This document shows, in pieces, positions 37,235 to 46,023 of a stretch of 64,000 nt of DNA. Source of the DNA: Ignavibacteriota bacterium (GTDB lineage: Bacteria; Bacteroidota; Ignavibacteria; Ignavibacteriales; Melioribacteraceae); contig JABFGH010000013.1 in the NCBI GenBank assembly GCA_013112585.1, positions 48,877 through 112,876 of the forward strand, read 5' to 3'. Position numbers and translations under genes: made by a program. The first letter of the stretch is position 1; the number at the start of each line of letters is the position of its first letter. The notes under the pieces were generated by a model. The model was not told the origin of the DNA. It saw only the letters and a program-made list of their open reading frames with translations, and searched no databases.

Positions 37235-37702
37235 ATGGATTTAGTAAAAAGCATTTTAGTTCCTATTGATTTTTCTGATTATTCTAAAGGCGCATTAAAA
37301 TATGCAGTTGAAGTTGCAAAAATTTTTAATGCGAAAATGAATCTCATCTATGTTATCGAACCGGTAGTTTATCCTTCAGATTTCAGTATGGGTCAAGTCT
37401 CAATACCGGCGGTTGATAATAACGCATACGAACGTTCACAGGAAGAATTGAAAAAATTGGCTGAACAGGAAATTGATTCGTCGATTGAAGTTGAAGTTAT
37501 AATTAAATCAGGCAAGCCATTTGTAGAAATTAATGAATATGCCACGGAAAATGATATTGATTTGATAATAATTGCAACACATGGTCATACCGGCGTTGAA
37601 CATTTACTTTTCGGAAGCACCGCGGAAAAAGTAGTGCGTAAAGCTCCGTGTCCTGTACTTACTTTACGTGAGCCGATAAAGGGGTTTAAATTTAATAAGT
37701 AG
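37235..37702 (+). CDS. Universal stress protein, ATP-binding UspA type
   Basis: The 155-residue protein has a complete UspA fold, starting KSILVPIDFSDYSKGALKYA and ending with the ATP-binding motif GHTGVEHLLFGSTAEKVVRKA (G-2x-G-9x-G-S/T). GCGGAGGA precedes the ATG. It closes the acyl-CoA dehydrogenase, HisA-like, cNMP-binding operon. Confidence 0.92.
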   Translation: MDLVKSILVPIDFSDYSKGALKYAVEVAKIFNAKMNLIYVIEPVVYPSDFSMGQVSIPAVDNNAYERSQEELKKLAEQEIDSSIEVEVIIKSGKPFVEINEYATENDIDLIIIATHGHTGVEHLLFGSTAEKVVRKAPCPVLTLREPIKGFKFNK

Positions 37703-37728
37703 CCGTGACTACAGAGAATTAATACTAA

Positions 37729-37981
37729 CCAATGGATTCATCCGTTGGGCTTCTCCTTCAAGAAACCTTCTTTAACCAGTTCACTGGTTTATTATCTCGC
37801 TTATATGATTGCAGCAAACCCGTAAACGGGTTATAACTTTTACTCCTGCTTCCCTCAATCCAATGGTTGAAACCATTGGTTAATAAAAGATGTATCACAT
37901 TATTGCAATCAAAACATTAACCAACGGATTTATCCGTTGGACTTCACCATCAGGAAATCTTATCTAACCAGTTCACTGGTT
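37729..37981. repeat. Left hairpin module beside the transposase (six hairpins)
   Basis: Hairpins: 37729-37748 (CCAATGGA/TCCGTTGG, loop TTCA), 37774-37789 (AACCAG/CTGGTT, TTCA), 37817-37832 (AACCCG/CGGGTT, TAAA), 37860-37879 (CCAATGGT/ACCATTGG, TGAA), 37921-37940 (CCAACGGA/TCCGTTGG, TTTA) and 37966-37981 (AACCAG/CTGGTT, TTCA). The order and spacing (+45, +88, +131, +192) are repeated on the other side of the transposase. The last hairpin touches the transposase stop codon. The 278-bp gap holds no gene. Confidence 0.88.
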
Positions 37982-38415
37982 TACCCAAGCTCAATATTGT
38001 AAGCCTTCAAAAACTCATCATACTCTTCCGCAAAAGATTTTGTGCGATGATGTTCTTCCTGATTCAGGATATACTTTACTACTTTATTCAAATTTGATTC
38101 AGATACTGAAAACGCACCGTATCCGGTTGACCAATTAAATTTATAGTCGGCATTTTTGTTTATCCAAGAGGAAGACTCACCCTTTATTAATCTTGCAGTA
38201 TCTTCAACTGTCATATTTGTCGGTAAATCAATTAGTGCATGAACGTGATCGGAATTAACATAGTTCACTTTCATGAAAATATTTTTCTTTTGTGCGTTTT
38301 CAGTTATATGTTTTGATATTTCTTTTCGAAATGATTTATCAAGTAGAATTTTCTCCCGATTTTTTGTACCCCAAATTAAATGCAGCCAAATTTTTGTGTA
38401 TGAGCGGACTGACAT
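37981..38415 (-). CDS. IS200/RAYT-like Y1 HUH transposase
   Basis: The 144-residue protein is a single-Tyr HUH endonuclease: the HUH motif is His57-Val58-His59 in SDHVHALIDLP, and the catalytic Tyr115 is in VVKYILNQEEHH. Both are intact, and the family start SYTKIWLHLIWGTKNREKIL is complete, so the protein should be active. AGGAGG precedes the ATG. Such enzymes cut and join single-stranded DNA at hairpins; the hairpins on both sides are the obvious substrates. Confidence 0.93.
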   Translation of the reverse strand: MSVRSYTKIWLHLIWGTKNREKILLDKSFRKEISKHITENAQKKNIFMKVNYVNSDHVHALIDLPTNMTVEDTARLIKGESSSWINKNADYKFNWSTGYGAFSVSESNLNKVVKYILNQEEHHRTKSFAEEYDEFLKAYNIELG

Positions 38416-38455
38416 TTTAACCCTCCTATTTTATTTTTTTTAGTTCAGAAACAAT

Positions 38456-38755
38456 CCAATGGTTGAAACCATTGGTTAATAAAAATTTAACTTCGTACGA
38501 AAACTACCTCTGAACTCAAGATAATATTGGCAGCAAATATTAACCAACGGATTTATCCGTTGGGATTGCAAGTCAAGGCAGTATTGTTAACCAGTTCACT
38601 GGTTTATTACCACGCTTATATGATTGCAGCAAACCCGTTAACGGGTTATAACTTTTACTCCTGCTTCCCTCAATCCAATGGTTGAAACCATTGGTTAATA
38701 AAGGATATCTCGCCTTCTTGCAATTATAACATTAACCAACGGATTTATCCGTTGG
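38456..38755. repeat. Right hairpin module beside the transposase (six hairpins)
   Basis: Hairpins: 38456-38475 (CCAATGGT/ACCATTGG, loop TGAA), 38544-38563 (CCAACGGA/TCCGTTGG, TTTA), 38589-38604 (AACCAG/CTGGTT, TTCA), 38632-38647 (AACCCG/CGGGTT, TTAA), 38675-38694 (CCAATGGT/ACCATTGG, TGAA) and 38736-38755 (CCAACGGA/TCCGTTGG, TTTA; stem extends to 38731-38760). The segment from the middle to the last hairpin is nearly identical to the left module. The 358-bp gap holds no gene. Confidence 0.88.
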
Positions 38756-38773
38756 TTAATTAGGGACTATTTT

Positions 38774-39631
38774 TTATTCACCTTGCCACTCAGCAAGCAT
38801 ACTCTTCATTCTATTAAAATCGAATGGTGCGTTTGCCATTGAGTTGCCGAGTTCAATTGCTTTGGACATTGTTTTTATTGCAGCGTCTTTTTTACCCAGC
38901 TTAGCTTCAAGCTGCGCTTTTACACGCAAGTTCCAATAGACTTCTTTTATGGTAGTAGAAATTGTTGCGTACTCCAATCCTTTTTGCAAATCGATATTCT
39001 CGCCAAGGTGATAATTCGCCGCATTAAAAGATGTTGACCAAGTATCCTCAACTTCTTTTGCCGCTGCTTTAACTACTAATTCTTGTGTACTCACTTCCAT
39101 CTTTAATACTATTCGAAGCTTTTCCCAATGAAGAACTATATCTGCTGCATCGTTGGTATTGTTTTCAATTAAAAATGTCATTCGCTCTCTAAATTCTCCG
39201 GCTTCCGGCTTTACTTTTACTGTTAGCACATCATTGGCTTTATCATATGCGCCGCCGCTGATCTTAGTTTTTGAATTAAATATTACACTCCATTCAGTTT
39301 TACCGGGAATTGTCCAAAAGCTGTAAGAGCCTGCTGCTAAATCTTTTCCATTAATTTTTACATCTGTTGAAAATGAAATTTCAGTTGCCATATTTGCACC
39401 GGTGCGCCATACTTTATCGTAAGGTACTAAGCCGCCCCAAATTGTTCTTCCTTTAACTCCGGGACTCGAATAATCAACCGAAACTTCAGTGATACCAACT
39501 ACCTGCATTACACTTGATGAAGGGCTTGGCTGCGGATAGTTTAATGATTGCGCGTTATTATTTACAACAAACATCATCATTAAAATTATTGCAGCAGTTG
39601 AAATAGTTACTTTAGAAAATTTATCAAACAT
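38774..39631 (-). CDS. Secreted DUF2911-domain protein
   Basis: The 285-residue protein has a signal peptide (1-28) and a DUF2911 domain (about 30-178) with VDYSSPGVKGRTIWGGLVPYDKVWRTGANMATEI and AGSYSFWTIPG, which are diagnostic. The C-terminal half is helical and TPR-like, with ...AQLEAKLGKKDAAIKTMSKAIELG. The role of DUF2911 is not known; it is common in Bacteroidota-type genomes. The gene stands alone next to the transposase array. Confidence 0.88.
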   Translation of the reverse strand: MFDKFSKVTISTAAIILMMMFVVNNNAQSLNYPQPSPSSSVMQVVGITEVSVDYSSPGVKGRTIWGGLVPYDKVWRTGANMATEISFSTDVKINGKDLAAGSYSFWTIPGKTEWSVIFNSKTKISGGAYDKANDVLTVKVKPEAGEFRERMTFLIENNTNDAADIVLHWEKLRIVLKMEVSTQELVVKAAAKEVEDTWSTSFNAANYHLGENIDLQKGLEYATISTTIKEVYWNLRVKAQLEAKLGKKDAAIKTMSKAIELGNSMANAPFDFNRMKSMLAEWQGE

Positions 39632-39939
39632 GGTTTGTTCCTTTCTGATTGGTTAAAATTTGATAAGCCATTATAACAAAATCTTATTTGTATTTAAAAA
39701 TAAATTAGACGTATAAATTAATTTTATACTCAAAGCTGAAACTAAAATTTTTTATCTGAAATTGGCCAGTAATCCATTTTGACATGATAAATAATTAAGT
39801 TAATTTTACACTATAATTATTTGTAATGCTTCAGTAACATTCTTTTGTTTGTAATTCTTTATAAGATATCCATTCATTTAGCGGCTGATCCAGAACAGAA
39901 TATAATTTTAGAAACCGATTCAAAAAGGAAAATGAATTA
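39632..39939. other. AT-rich divergent intergenic region, nothing identified
   Basis: The 308-bp region between the DUF2911 and helicase genes should hold both promoters. I see no gene, hairpin or repeat in it that I can support. Confidence 0.6.
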
Positions 39940-41220
39940 ATGTCATTCGATAAAATAAATCTTATAAGACCTATACAAAAAGCGTTAGCAGAAGAAGGTT
40001 ACAAAAATCCAACTCCAATCCAAAAGCGGGCAATACCAATTATACTTGATAAAAAGGATTTGCTGGGCTGCGCACAAACAGGCACGGGGAAAACAGCGGC
40101 ATTCGCTTTACCAATTCTGCAGCACCTCTATAATGAAAAAAGCAGCGTACCTAAAAGAAGAGTCATTCGAGCTTTAATTGTTACTCCAACTAGAGAACTT
40201 GCAATACAAATTGGAGATAGTTTTAAAACTTACGGCAAACATACCGGACTTAAAAATGTAGTTGTATTTGGCGGAGTTAAACAAAAACTTCAAACGGATA
40301 GATTACTAGAAGGTGTTGATATTTTGGTTGCGACTCCAGGCAGACTGCTGGATCTGATGGAACAAAATTATATAATTCTTAATCATATAAAATTATTTGT
40401 ACTTGATGAAGCCGACCGGATGCTTGATATGGGATTTATAAATGATGTAAAAAAAATTATTTCAAAGCTGCCTGCAAAACGACAATCATTATTTTTCTCC
40501 GCAACTATGCCGCCGGAAATTATAAAACTTGCAAGAACAATTTTAGTAAAACCGGCTAAGGTTGAGATTACGCCGGAACAGCCAACCGTGGAAGCAATTA
40601 GGCAAAGCGTGTACCATGTATCTAAGCCGGATAAAAAAAATCTGCTAATTCATTTGCTGAAAGACCCGTCAATTGAATCAGCATTGGTATTTACTCGAAC
40701 TAAGCACGGAGCAAATAATGTTGCTAGAATATTAAACAGAGCTAAAATACACGCCGATGCGATCCACGGAAATAAATCGCAAAATGCTCGTCAGAAAGCT
40801 CTGAACAATTTTAAATTGAAGGAAACTAGAGTTTTAGTAGCAACAGACATTGCAGCGCGCGGAATTGATATTGACGAACTTTCTCATGTTATCAATTATG
40901 ATATACCAAATATTCCTGAAACCTATGTGCATCGTATTGGTCGAACCGGGCGTGCCGGGTTGGGCGGTGCAGCTATATCACTTTGCGACGGCGAAGAGAG
41001 AGCATATTTGAAAGACATCAATAAAATGATTTCAAAAACAATTCCGATTGTTGAAGATCATCCTTATATTTCTGCGGAACCAGTATTTGATAAACCCAAA
41101 CAATCAGTTAAGAAAACTGTTTCGAAGAAAACTAAATTAAAGAGGTATGGTTCTTCCGCGAAATCAAAACCAAAAAGAAAAAATTATGGTTCCAGAAATG
41201 TGTGGACCAACAGGGACTAA
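39940..41220 (+). CDS. DEAD-box RNA helicase (RhlE-like)
   Basis: The 426-residue helicase shows the Q motif ([10 protein letters not shown]), motif I AQTGTGKT, Ia TPTRELA, Ib [28 protein letters not shown] and [13 protein letters not shown] basic tail (about 385-426) rich in Lys and Arg follows. It probably remodels rRNA or mRNA structure. The downstream YwbE gene starts near its stop and is probably cotranscribed. Confidence 0.94.
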   Translation: MSFDKINLIRPIQKALAEEGYKNPTPIQKRAIPIILDKKDLLGCAQTGTGKTAAFALPILQHLYNEKSSVPKRRVIRALIVTPTRELAIQIGDSFKTYGKHTGLKNVVVFGGVKQKLQTDRLLEGVDILVATPGRLLDLMEQNYIILNHIKLFVLDEADRMLDMGFINDVKKIISKLPAKRQSLFFSATMPPEIIKLARTILVKPAKVEITPEQPTVEAIRQSVYHVSKPDKKNLLIHLLKDPSIESALVFTRTKHGANNVARILNRAKIHADAIHGNKSQNARQKALNNFKLKETRVLVATDIAARGIDIDELSHVINYDIPNIPETYVHRIGRTGRAGLGGAAISLCDGEERAYLKDINKMISKTIPIVEDHPYISAEPVFDKPKQSVKKTVSKKTKLKRYGSSAKSKPKRKNYGSRNVWTNRD

Positions 41221-41228
41221 ACGATAAT

Positions 41229-41423
41229 TTGGAATCAACAAACCGTAAAAACATTACACCCGGATTACATGTAGCAATTGTGATGAAGGAAGATCAGCGA
41301 ACCGGTGAATTAACTGAAGGATATGTAAAAGATATTCTTACAAAATCTCCCAACCACCCTCATGGAATAAAGGTTCGACTGGAGACAGGTGAAGTTGGAC
41401 GAGTTAAAAAAATATTTGAATAG
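41229..41423 (+). CDS. YwbE-family small protein
   Basis: The protein contains the YwbE core PGLHVAIVMKEDQRTGELTEGYVKDILT followed by SPNHPHGIKVRLETGEVGRVKKI. From a TTG at 41229 it has 64 residues, the usual family length; a GTG at 41202 inside the helicase gene would give 73. The TTG has AGGGA about 12 nt upstream, so the start is uncertain. Function is unknown, with an SH3-like beta-barrel expected; linkage to an RNA helicase suggests an RNA-related role. Confidence 0.82.
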   Translation: MESTNRKNITPGLHVAIVMKEDQRTGELTEGYVKDILTKSPNHPHGIKVRLETGEVGRVKKIFE

Positions 41424-41439
41424 AATAATTTATAATATT

Positions 41440-41457
41440 CAACGGATTAATCCGTTG
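41440..41457. repeat. Solo hairpin matching the transposase-linked stem
   Basis: CAACGGA (41440-41446), loop TTAA, TCCGTTG (41451-41457), followed by GTTAAT, is the CCAACGG-type hairpin of the array at 38 kb found alone 17 nt past the ywbE stop, which supports spread of these hairpins as individual units. It may also act as transcript end. Confidence 0.75.
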
Positions 41458-41578
41458 GTTAATGAAAACTGAATTTACTTTCTCAGGGTTTTGTTATTGA
41501 GATTTGCTTTTCCGAAATAATTTTTTGAGTTTGTTTTTGGAAGTAAAATGACATTATAAATAGTTGAGTTCAAATAAA

Positions 41579-41698
41579 ATGAACATCAAAAGTATTCAAC
41601 TAATTCTACGTGACAACAAATCCGGCAGTAGAGAGTTATTAGAAAAACTCAATAATTATTTAAGTGAGCAAACTAATAATATAATAGCACACAGATGA
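41579..41698 (+). pseudogene. 39-codon gene fragment ended by a dispersed repeat
   Basis: An ATG at 41579 opens MNIKSIQLILRDNKSGSREL..., which looks like the N-terminus of a larger protein with a charged helical start (possibly an eIF2B-like protein; this is a weak guess). The frame runs into the repeat that begins at 41683 and stops at 41696-41698 inside it. No matching C-terminal part follows. The fragment is best read as a remnant left at a repeat insertion or rearrangement. Confidence 0.45.
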
Positions 41699-41770
41699 CG
41701 CGGGTTTAACAGATTGTCACAGATTTAAAACAGTGTAAATCTGCATGATCTGTGTTATCAGCGTTCTATT
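41683..41770. repeat. Dispersed 88-bp imperfect palindrome, copy 1 (AATAGCACACAGATGAC type)
   Basis: Ends AATAGCACACAGATGAC and GTTATCAGCGTTCTATT are roughly complementary, and internal CAGATT/AATCTG words are inverted. A second copy lies at 59594-59672 between two efflux genes. It sits between the helicase and electron-transfer operons, 18 nt beyond the stop of the beta-barrel gene. Confidence 0.8.
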
Positions 41771-41788
41771 TTAATGCATGATTTAAAA

Positions 41789-43399
41789 TTAGAACCTTGT
41801 ACTAGCATTTATGTAAAAGCTTGTATATGTAGTCGTAGATTGGAACGTACCCTCGTAAGTCGTGCTTAAATAAAGGTTATCAAATGCACGCAATGATAAA
41901 TCGAATGAGATTATATTTTGAATGTATTTGTAGTCATACGATTGCATTTCATATTCAACATTTCGGTAACGAACGGAAGTGTTCAAAAGTCCTTCAAAAA
42001 AATCATTCGCATAGCGAGCGCCGAATATTTTTCCTCTAACATAACTCGTTGTTAAATATGTATAACTCACATTTGCTGTCCCCTGAATTAACGGAATGCC
42101 GGAATAACTCAATGCTCCATTCATGTTTCTTGATGGTTTTATATCATCGCTCCTTTGTCGGTAACCGAATCCGGCATTCAAATTTAGTCGATCAAAAATT
42201 TTAATCCTTGTACGCAGTTTTACACCCTGCCGTGTTGATACATCAAGCAGACTGTCAGTATATGATTTGAAAGTTTCGAAATAGATTACATTCTTCCGTG
42301 CATCATAGGAAGTTGAAAATGAAAGCCATCGCAGCGGCGAATAACGGAGTGAAAGATAAAGGTTAGTTAGAGTCAGCTCATTTTTCTTGCTGCCATTTTT
42401 AATTTTAAAAACATCAATCTCCGATGAAAGAAAAACCCTAATTGCTTTGGATAATTTATTGCGATGTTGAAAGTAAATAAATCTTCTATCAGTTTTAAAA
42501 TCATTAGTCTGTTCAAAAAACGCTAATGAGTTATTAAAGTTTACACTCCCAACAGTATCTTCCCGCGAAACAAAAACTCCAAACTGTGCTAACTTTAAGT
42601 TTAGTCCGTAAGTTCCAAAATCAGGTCGTGAACCGAGAATTGCACCAGTTAAATAACTGCCGAACTTCTGCTCAACCTGCAAACCATCAATTGCTCCGAT
42701 GTTCGACGCGTTTCTATTTATTCCTCTTCCCAGCCAAACACTGCCTGTATTGGCGTAATCATATTTCACTCCAAGATTATAAACCTTTAGTGACCGGCTT
42801 AAATCTTTCGCTGCTTCACTCCATTCATCTGCACGGTAACTAAAAACAAAATAACTGCTGAATGATAATTTTGAATTTTCAATGTTATCACCATTCATTG
42901 CTAGCCGGTATCGCCAGCGCTGATTACTGTTATCGTTTTTTAAATTTGACACTTGCGAATAAGATGACACAGAAAGTTTTCCTGAAAACCACGGAACACT
43001 TGCCGCTTTTGTAACTGCAGTTTCGTTAGTCTGCTCTTTAATTAAATATGAATTTGTTTCCGCCTCGTCTAAAACTTCCTCGACCATCTTTTTATTTTCA
43101 AATTCAACTAAAGCTATTATTTTATCACCAACTTTTAAATCATCACCATTTATTAATTCTCCTGCGCATGATGTTGATGATAAAAATTTTACAATTAAAA
43201 CTGGAATGAGTTTGTTAGATTTTTTTTGAAAAAGTGTGTCCCCTTTTCCAATCCCTTTTGTTGATGAAAATTTAACATAAACATTTTGGGAAGATTTATA
43301 TGAAACACCTCCAACAATTTCAATTTTGTTTTGCTGCTGTGCCGTAATAACTATTGGCAATAAAGCTATCAGCAAAATGCCGGATAGAATTTTTTTCAT
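41789..43399 (-). CDS. Outer-membrane beta-barrel protein at the end of the multihaem operon
   Basis: The 536-residue protein has a signal peptide (1-20), a small soluble domain (about 25-105, with a GIGKGDTLF and LKVGDKIIA pattern), a linker, then about 380 residues of alternating hydrophobic/aromatic strands ending in SFYINASTRF with the C-terminal Phe typical of outer-membrane barrels. No close named family is recognised. Its ATG overlaps the stop of the 34-haem cytochrome gene (ATGA). By analogy with MtrB/OmbB porins of porin-cytochrome complexes it may hold a cytochrome across the outer membrane, but it has no detectable CXXC or sequence resemblance to MtrB that I can claim. Confidence 0.75.
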   Translation of the reverse strand: MKKILSGILLIALLPIVITAQQQNKIEIVGGVSYKSSQNVYVKFSSTKGIGKGDTLFQKKSNKLIPVLIVKFLSSTSCAGELINGDDLKVGDKIIALVEFENKKMVEEVLDEAETNSYLIKEQTNETAVTKAASVPWFSGKLSVSSYSQVSNLKNDNSNQRWRYRLAMNGDNIENSKLSFSSYFVFSYRADEWSEAAKDLSRSLKVYNLGVKYDYANTGSVWLGRGINRNASNIGAIDGLQVEQKFGSYLTGAILGSRPDFGTYGLNLKLAQFGVFVSREDTVGSVNFNNSLAFFEQTNDFKTDRRFIYFQHRNKLSKAIRVFLSSEIDVFKIKNGSKKNELTLTNLYLSLRYSPLRWLSFSTSYDARKNVIYFETFKSYTDSLLDVSTRQGVKLRTRIKIFDRLNLNAGFGYRQRSDDIKPSRNMNGALSYSGIPLIQGTANVSYTYLTTSYVRGKIFGARYANDFFEGLLNTSVRYRNVEYEMQSYDYKYIQNIISFDLSLRAFDNLYLSTTYEGTFQSTTTYTSFYINASTRF

Positions 43400-46023
43400 T
43401 TTCTATCCATGCTTCTGAACATTTTAATTTTTGGTGCTATCGTTTTATTTTCACCATTCGGATGACAATCATAGCAAGCCCAGCTTGCATAAACATAATC
43501 TTGCACTTCCGAGTGATCATTGTCTGTGTCTGTTCTATTATGCTCATGACAATCTATGCATGAGAAATCGCCAAAATCAGATTGATTAAGATGGCAGTCA
43601 ACACAGTTATTCCATTCATCCTTATGCTTGCCGCTGTAAATCGGAAAGAACTGATTATCATGATCAAACGTTGAAGGTATCCATGCTGTTTGAGTATGAC
43701 AATCTTCACACACAGTATTAAAGCCGGACGATTGATGCGGCGGATTTAATGCTGATTGATAATCCGATTCATGACAGCCGAAACATTCATTTGGTGTATT
43801 ATTATAGTCTTGGTTATGACAAGAATTACAATCACTACTGATTGATGTATGAGCACCGGTAATCAAATAAAAATTATTATGATTTGGAAACAGTGCCGGA
43901 GTCCAACCCGGTTGGGTTGTATGGCAATTCTCACATTGTAATTCTAACCCAAGACTAGAATGATTTGGATTCATTGAATTATTAAAATCATCAAGATGAC
44001 AATCTGAACAAATATTTGAAGTTCCGGAAAATCCGCTTGCATGACATTCCGCACATCCCAAACCAACATGCGAACCGGTCAGTGGAAAGTTTGAAGTTGA
44101 ATGATCAAACGCACCTTCCTTTTCACCGTTTGGATGACACTCATAACAAGCATCTGTTTGATAAACGTAAGTGTTCAAGCCACTGTGCTTATCATCCATA
44201 TCAATCTGATTATGCTCATGACAATCTGTACATGAAAATAATCCGAAGTCTGATTGAACCGTATGACAATCAGTACATTGGTTCCAAGCCTCATTGTGCG
44301 ATCCGCTGTACACAGGAAAGTACTGTACATCATGATCGAATGATGATGGTATCCACGCATCTTCCGAATGGCAGGTTTCGCAATCGGTGTTAAATCCGGC
44401 AGATTGATGTTGTGGATTCATTGCATTTTGATAATCTGTTTGATGGCAGCCGAAACATTCATTTGGCGTGGTTGTGTAGTTTTCATTATGGCAAGTAGTG
44501 CAATCATTTTTTATTGAAATATGCGCACCGGCTAATAAATAAAAATTATCATGATCGGGGAATTGAGCAGGTGCCCAGCCGGGCTGAGTTGTATGGCATG
44601 TTTCGCAATTTGTATTTATTCCTAAACTTTGATGATTCGGATTCGTTGCACTATTAAAATTTTCTGTATGACAATCAGAACAGATTGCTGATGTTCCGGC
44701 AAATCCCGCAGCATGGCAATCAGAACAGTTGGTTCCGATGTGTGCACCGGTTAACGGAAAGTTGGAAGTCGAATGATTAAACGCTCCTTCTGAATCACCT
44801 GTTGGGTGACAGTCAAAGCAAGCCTGGCTTTGATATAAATATCCGTTAATTCCCGAATGCTTGTCATCCATATCTGTTTGATTATGTTCGTGACAAGTTA
44901 TGCATTCAAACGTTGCAAAATCATTTTGATTAACATGGCAATCGGAACAGGACTGCCACTGGTTATTATGTTTGCCGCTTAATATCGGGAAGTACTGATT
45001 ATCATGATCGAATGTTGAAGGAATCCATGCAGTTTGAGTATGGCATGTTTCACAATCCGTTGAGAAATTTGAAGCCGAATGATTCGGATCGATCGTGCTG
45101 TTGTAATCATCTACATGGCAGCCGAAGCATTCCGTTGGCGTATTTGTGTAAGCTGCATTATGGCAGCTCTGACAATTATTTCTAATTGCCGAATGTGCGC
45201 CGAGTAATTCAAATACTTGATCATGCTGAACAAAACTTGCGGGTTTCCAACCTGGAACCGTAGTATGACATTCTTCACAGTTTGTAGAAAATGTTAATGC
45301 TGAATGATTTGGTGAAGCTGTGCTGTTGTAATCATTTTCATGACAAGAAAAACAATTTGGATCAAGTCCGGAATAAGTTGTTGTGCTATGACATTCAAAA
45401 CAATTGCTGATTGCATGAGCATTGGTAAGAGGGAAAAAGTCATGAGCAATATTTGTGGATGACCACTCCCTGCCCGTAACTTCATGACATTCAAAACAAT
45501 CAGTTGAGAATCCTGCTGCGGTATGATTCGGATTTTTTGTTTGGGCGTAATCGCTGCTATGGCAATCAATACATTCAATTCCAATTGGTTCATATCGCAA
45601 ATTTGATGAGGAGAGATGACACTGTTGACAATCTGCAAGTGCATGATTACCGAGCAGCGGAAAACGGCTTAGCTGATGTATCTCAATAATATTGCTGACT
45701 AACCACGAATCGGATTTATGACATGATGCACAATCATTGCCAAGCGTTCCTTCATGCATATCTAAATGGCAATCTACACATTGGCTATTCGCCTTATTAA
45801 AAACAAGAGATTCATGACAATCGCGGCAGCTAACAGAGTTATGCTGACCAAATAATTTAAATTTAGTTTCATTATGATCAAAATCGATTTCGGATTGAAT
45901 TACATCCCAGCCATCCGTGTTGTGGCAGTAATTACAGTCAATATCAAAATCACCACCATGCGGCGATTGGCTATAAATAATTTGTGAACAAAATATTAAT
46001 ATTATGAATGGCAAGCGGCGCAT
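43396..46023 (-). CDS. Giant secreted c-type cytochrome with 34 CxxCH motifs and 224-residue repeats
   Basis: The 875-residue protein has a signal peptide (1-19) and 34 CxxCH haem-binding motifs, about one per 26 residues. Residues 332-555 and 556-779 are two copies of a 224-residue block with nine haems each and no indels; residues 780-875 are the first 96 residues of a third copy, and about 238-331 match the end of a block. Conserved words include AWIPS.FDHD, DMDDKHSG, STSNFPLTG.H and TPNECFGCH; many additional His could serve as distal ligands. There is no lipobox or C-terminal anchor. The overlap with the 20-haem gene upstream (22 nt) and the barrel gene downstream (4 nt) implies coupled expression. 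A role in long-range periplasmic or extracellular electron transfer is inferred. Confidence 0.92.
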   Translation of the reverse strand: MRRLPFIILIFCSQIIYSQSPHGGDFDIDCNYCHNTDGWDVIQSEIDFDHNETKFKLFGQHNSVSCRDCHESLVFNKANSQCVDCHLDMHEGTLGNDCASCHKSDSWLVSNIIEIHQLSRFPLLGNHALADCQQCHLSSSNLRYEPIGIECIDCHSSDYAQTKNPNHTAAGFSTDCFECHEVTGREWSSTNIAHDFFPLTNAHAISNCFECHSTTTYSGLDPNCFSCHENDYNSTASPNHSALTFSTNCEECHTTVPGWKPASFVQHDQVFELLGAHSAIRNNCQSCHNAAYTNTPTECFGCHVDDYNSTIDPNHSASNFSTDCETCHTQTAWIPSTFDHDNQYFPILSGKHNNQWQSCSDCHVNQNDFATFECITCHEHNQTDMDDKHSGINGYLYQSQACFDCHPTGDSEGAFNHSTSNFPLTGAHIGTNCSDCHAAGFAGTSAICSDCHTENFNSATNPNHQSLGINTNCETCHTTQPGWAPAQFPDHDNFYLLAGAHISIKNDCTTCHNENYTTTPNECFGCHQTDYQNAMNPQHQSAGFNTDCETCHSEDAWIPSSFDHDVQYFPVYSGSHNEAWNQCTDCHTVQSDFGLFSCTDCHEHNQIDMDDKHSGLNTYVYQTDACYECHPNGEKEGAFDHSTSNFPLTGSHVGLGCAECHASGFSGTSNICSDCHLDDFNNSMNPNHSSLGLELQCENCHTTQPGWTPALFPNHNNFYLITGAHTSISSDCNSCHNQDYNNTPNECFGCHESDYQSALNPPHQSSGFNTVCEDCHTQTAWIPSTFDHDNQFFPIYSGKHKDEWNNCVDCHLNQSDFGDFSCIDCHEHNRTDTDNDHSEVQDYVYASWACYDCHPNGENKTIAPKIKMFRSMDRK

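Larger units (their letters stand above)
37729..38755. mobile_element. RAYT/IS200-like unit: transposase between directly repeated four-hairpin modules
   Basis: A Y1 transposase gene lies between two copies of a roughly 212-bp module (37729-37940 and 38544-38755) in direct orientation, each with five hairpins at identical offsets. Between the copies, hairpins 37966-37981 and 38456-38475 continue the cyclic order on each side of the gene. The arrangement resembles REP-associated transposases with their REP/BIME clusters, although the usual GTAG/GGAG tetranucleotide of known REPs is not seen. Confidence 0.75.

Noticed and set aside
37729..38755. CRISPR array
   Set aside because: The repeated units are four different short palindromes with uneven spacing and no unique spacers, and no cas gene is near.
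43396..46023. Antisense and out-of-frame open frames inside the multihaem genes (for example 44016-44393, 45294-45644)
   Set aside because: They mirror the repeated CxxCH codons; the haem-coding frame has a signal peptide and 34 motifs and is clearly the real one.
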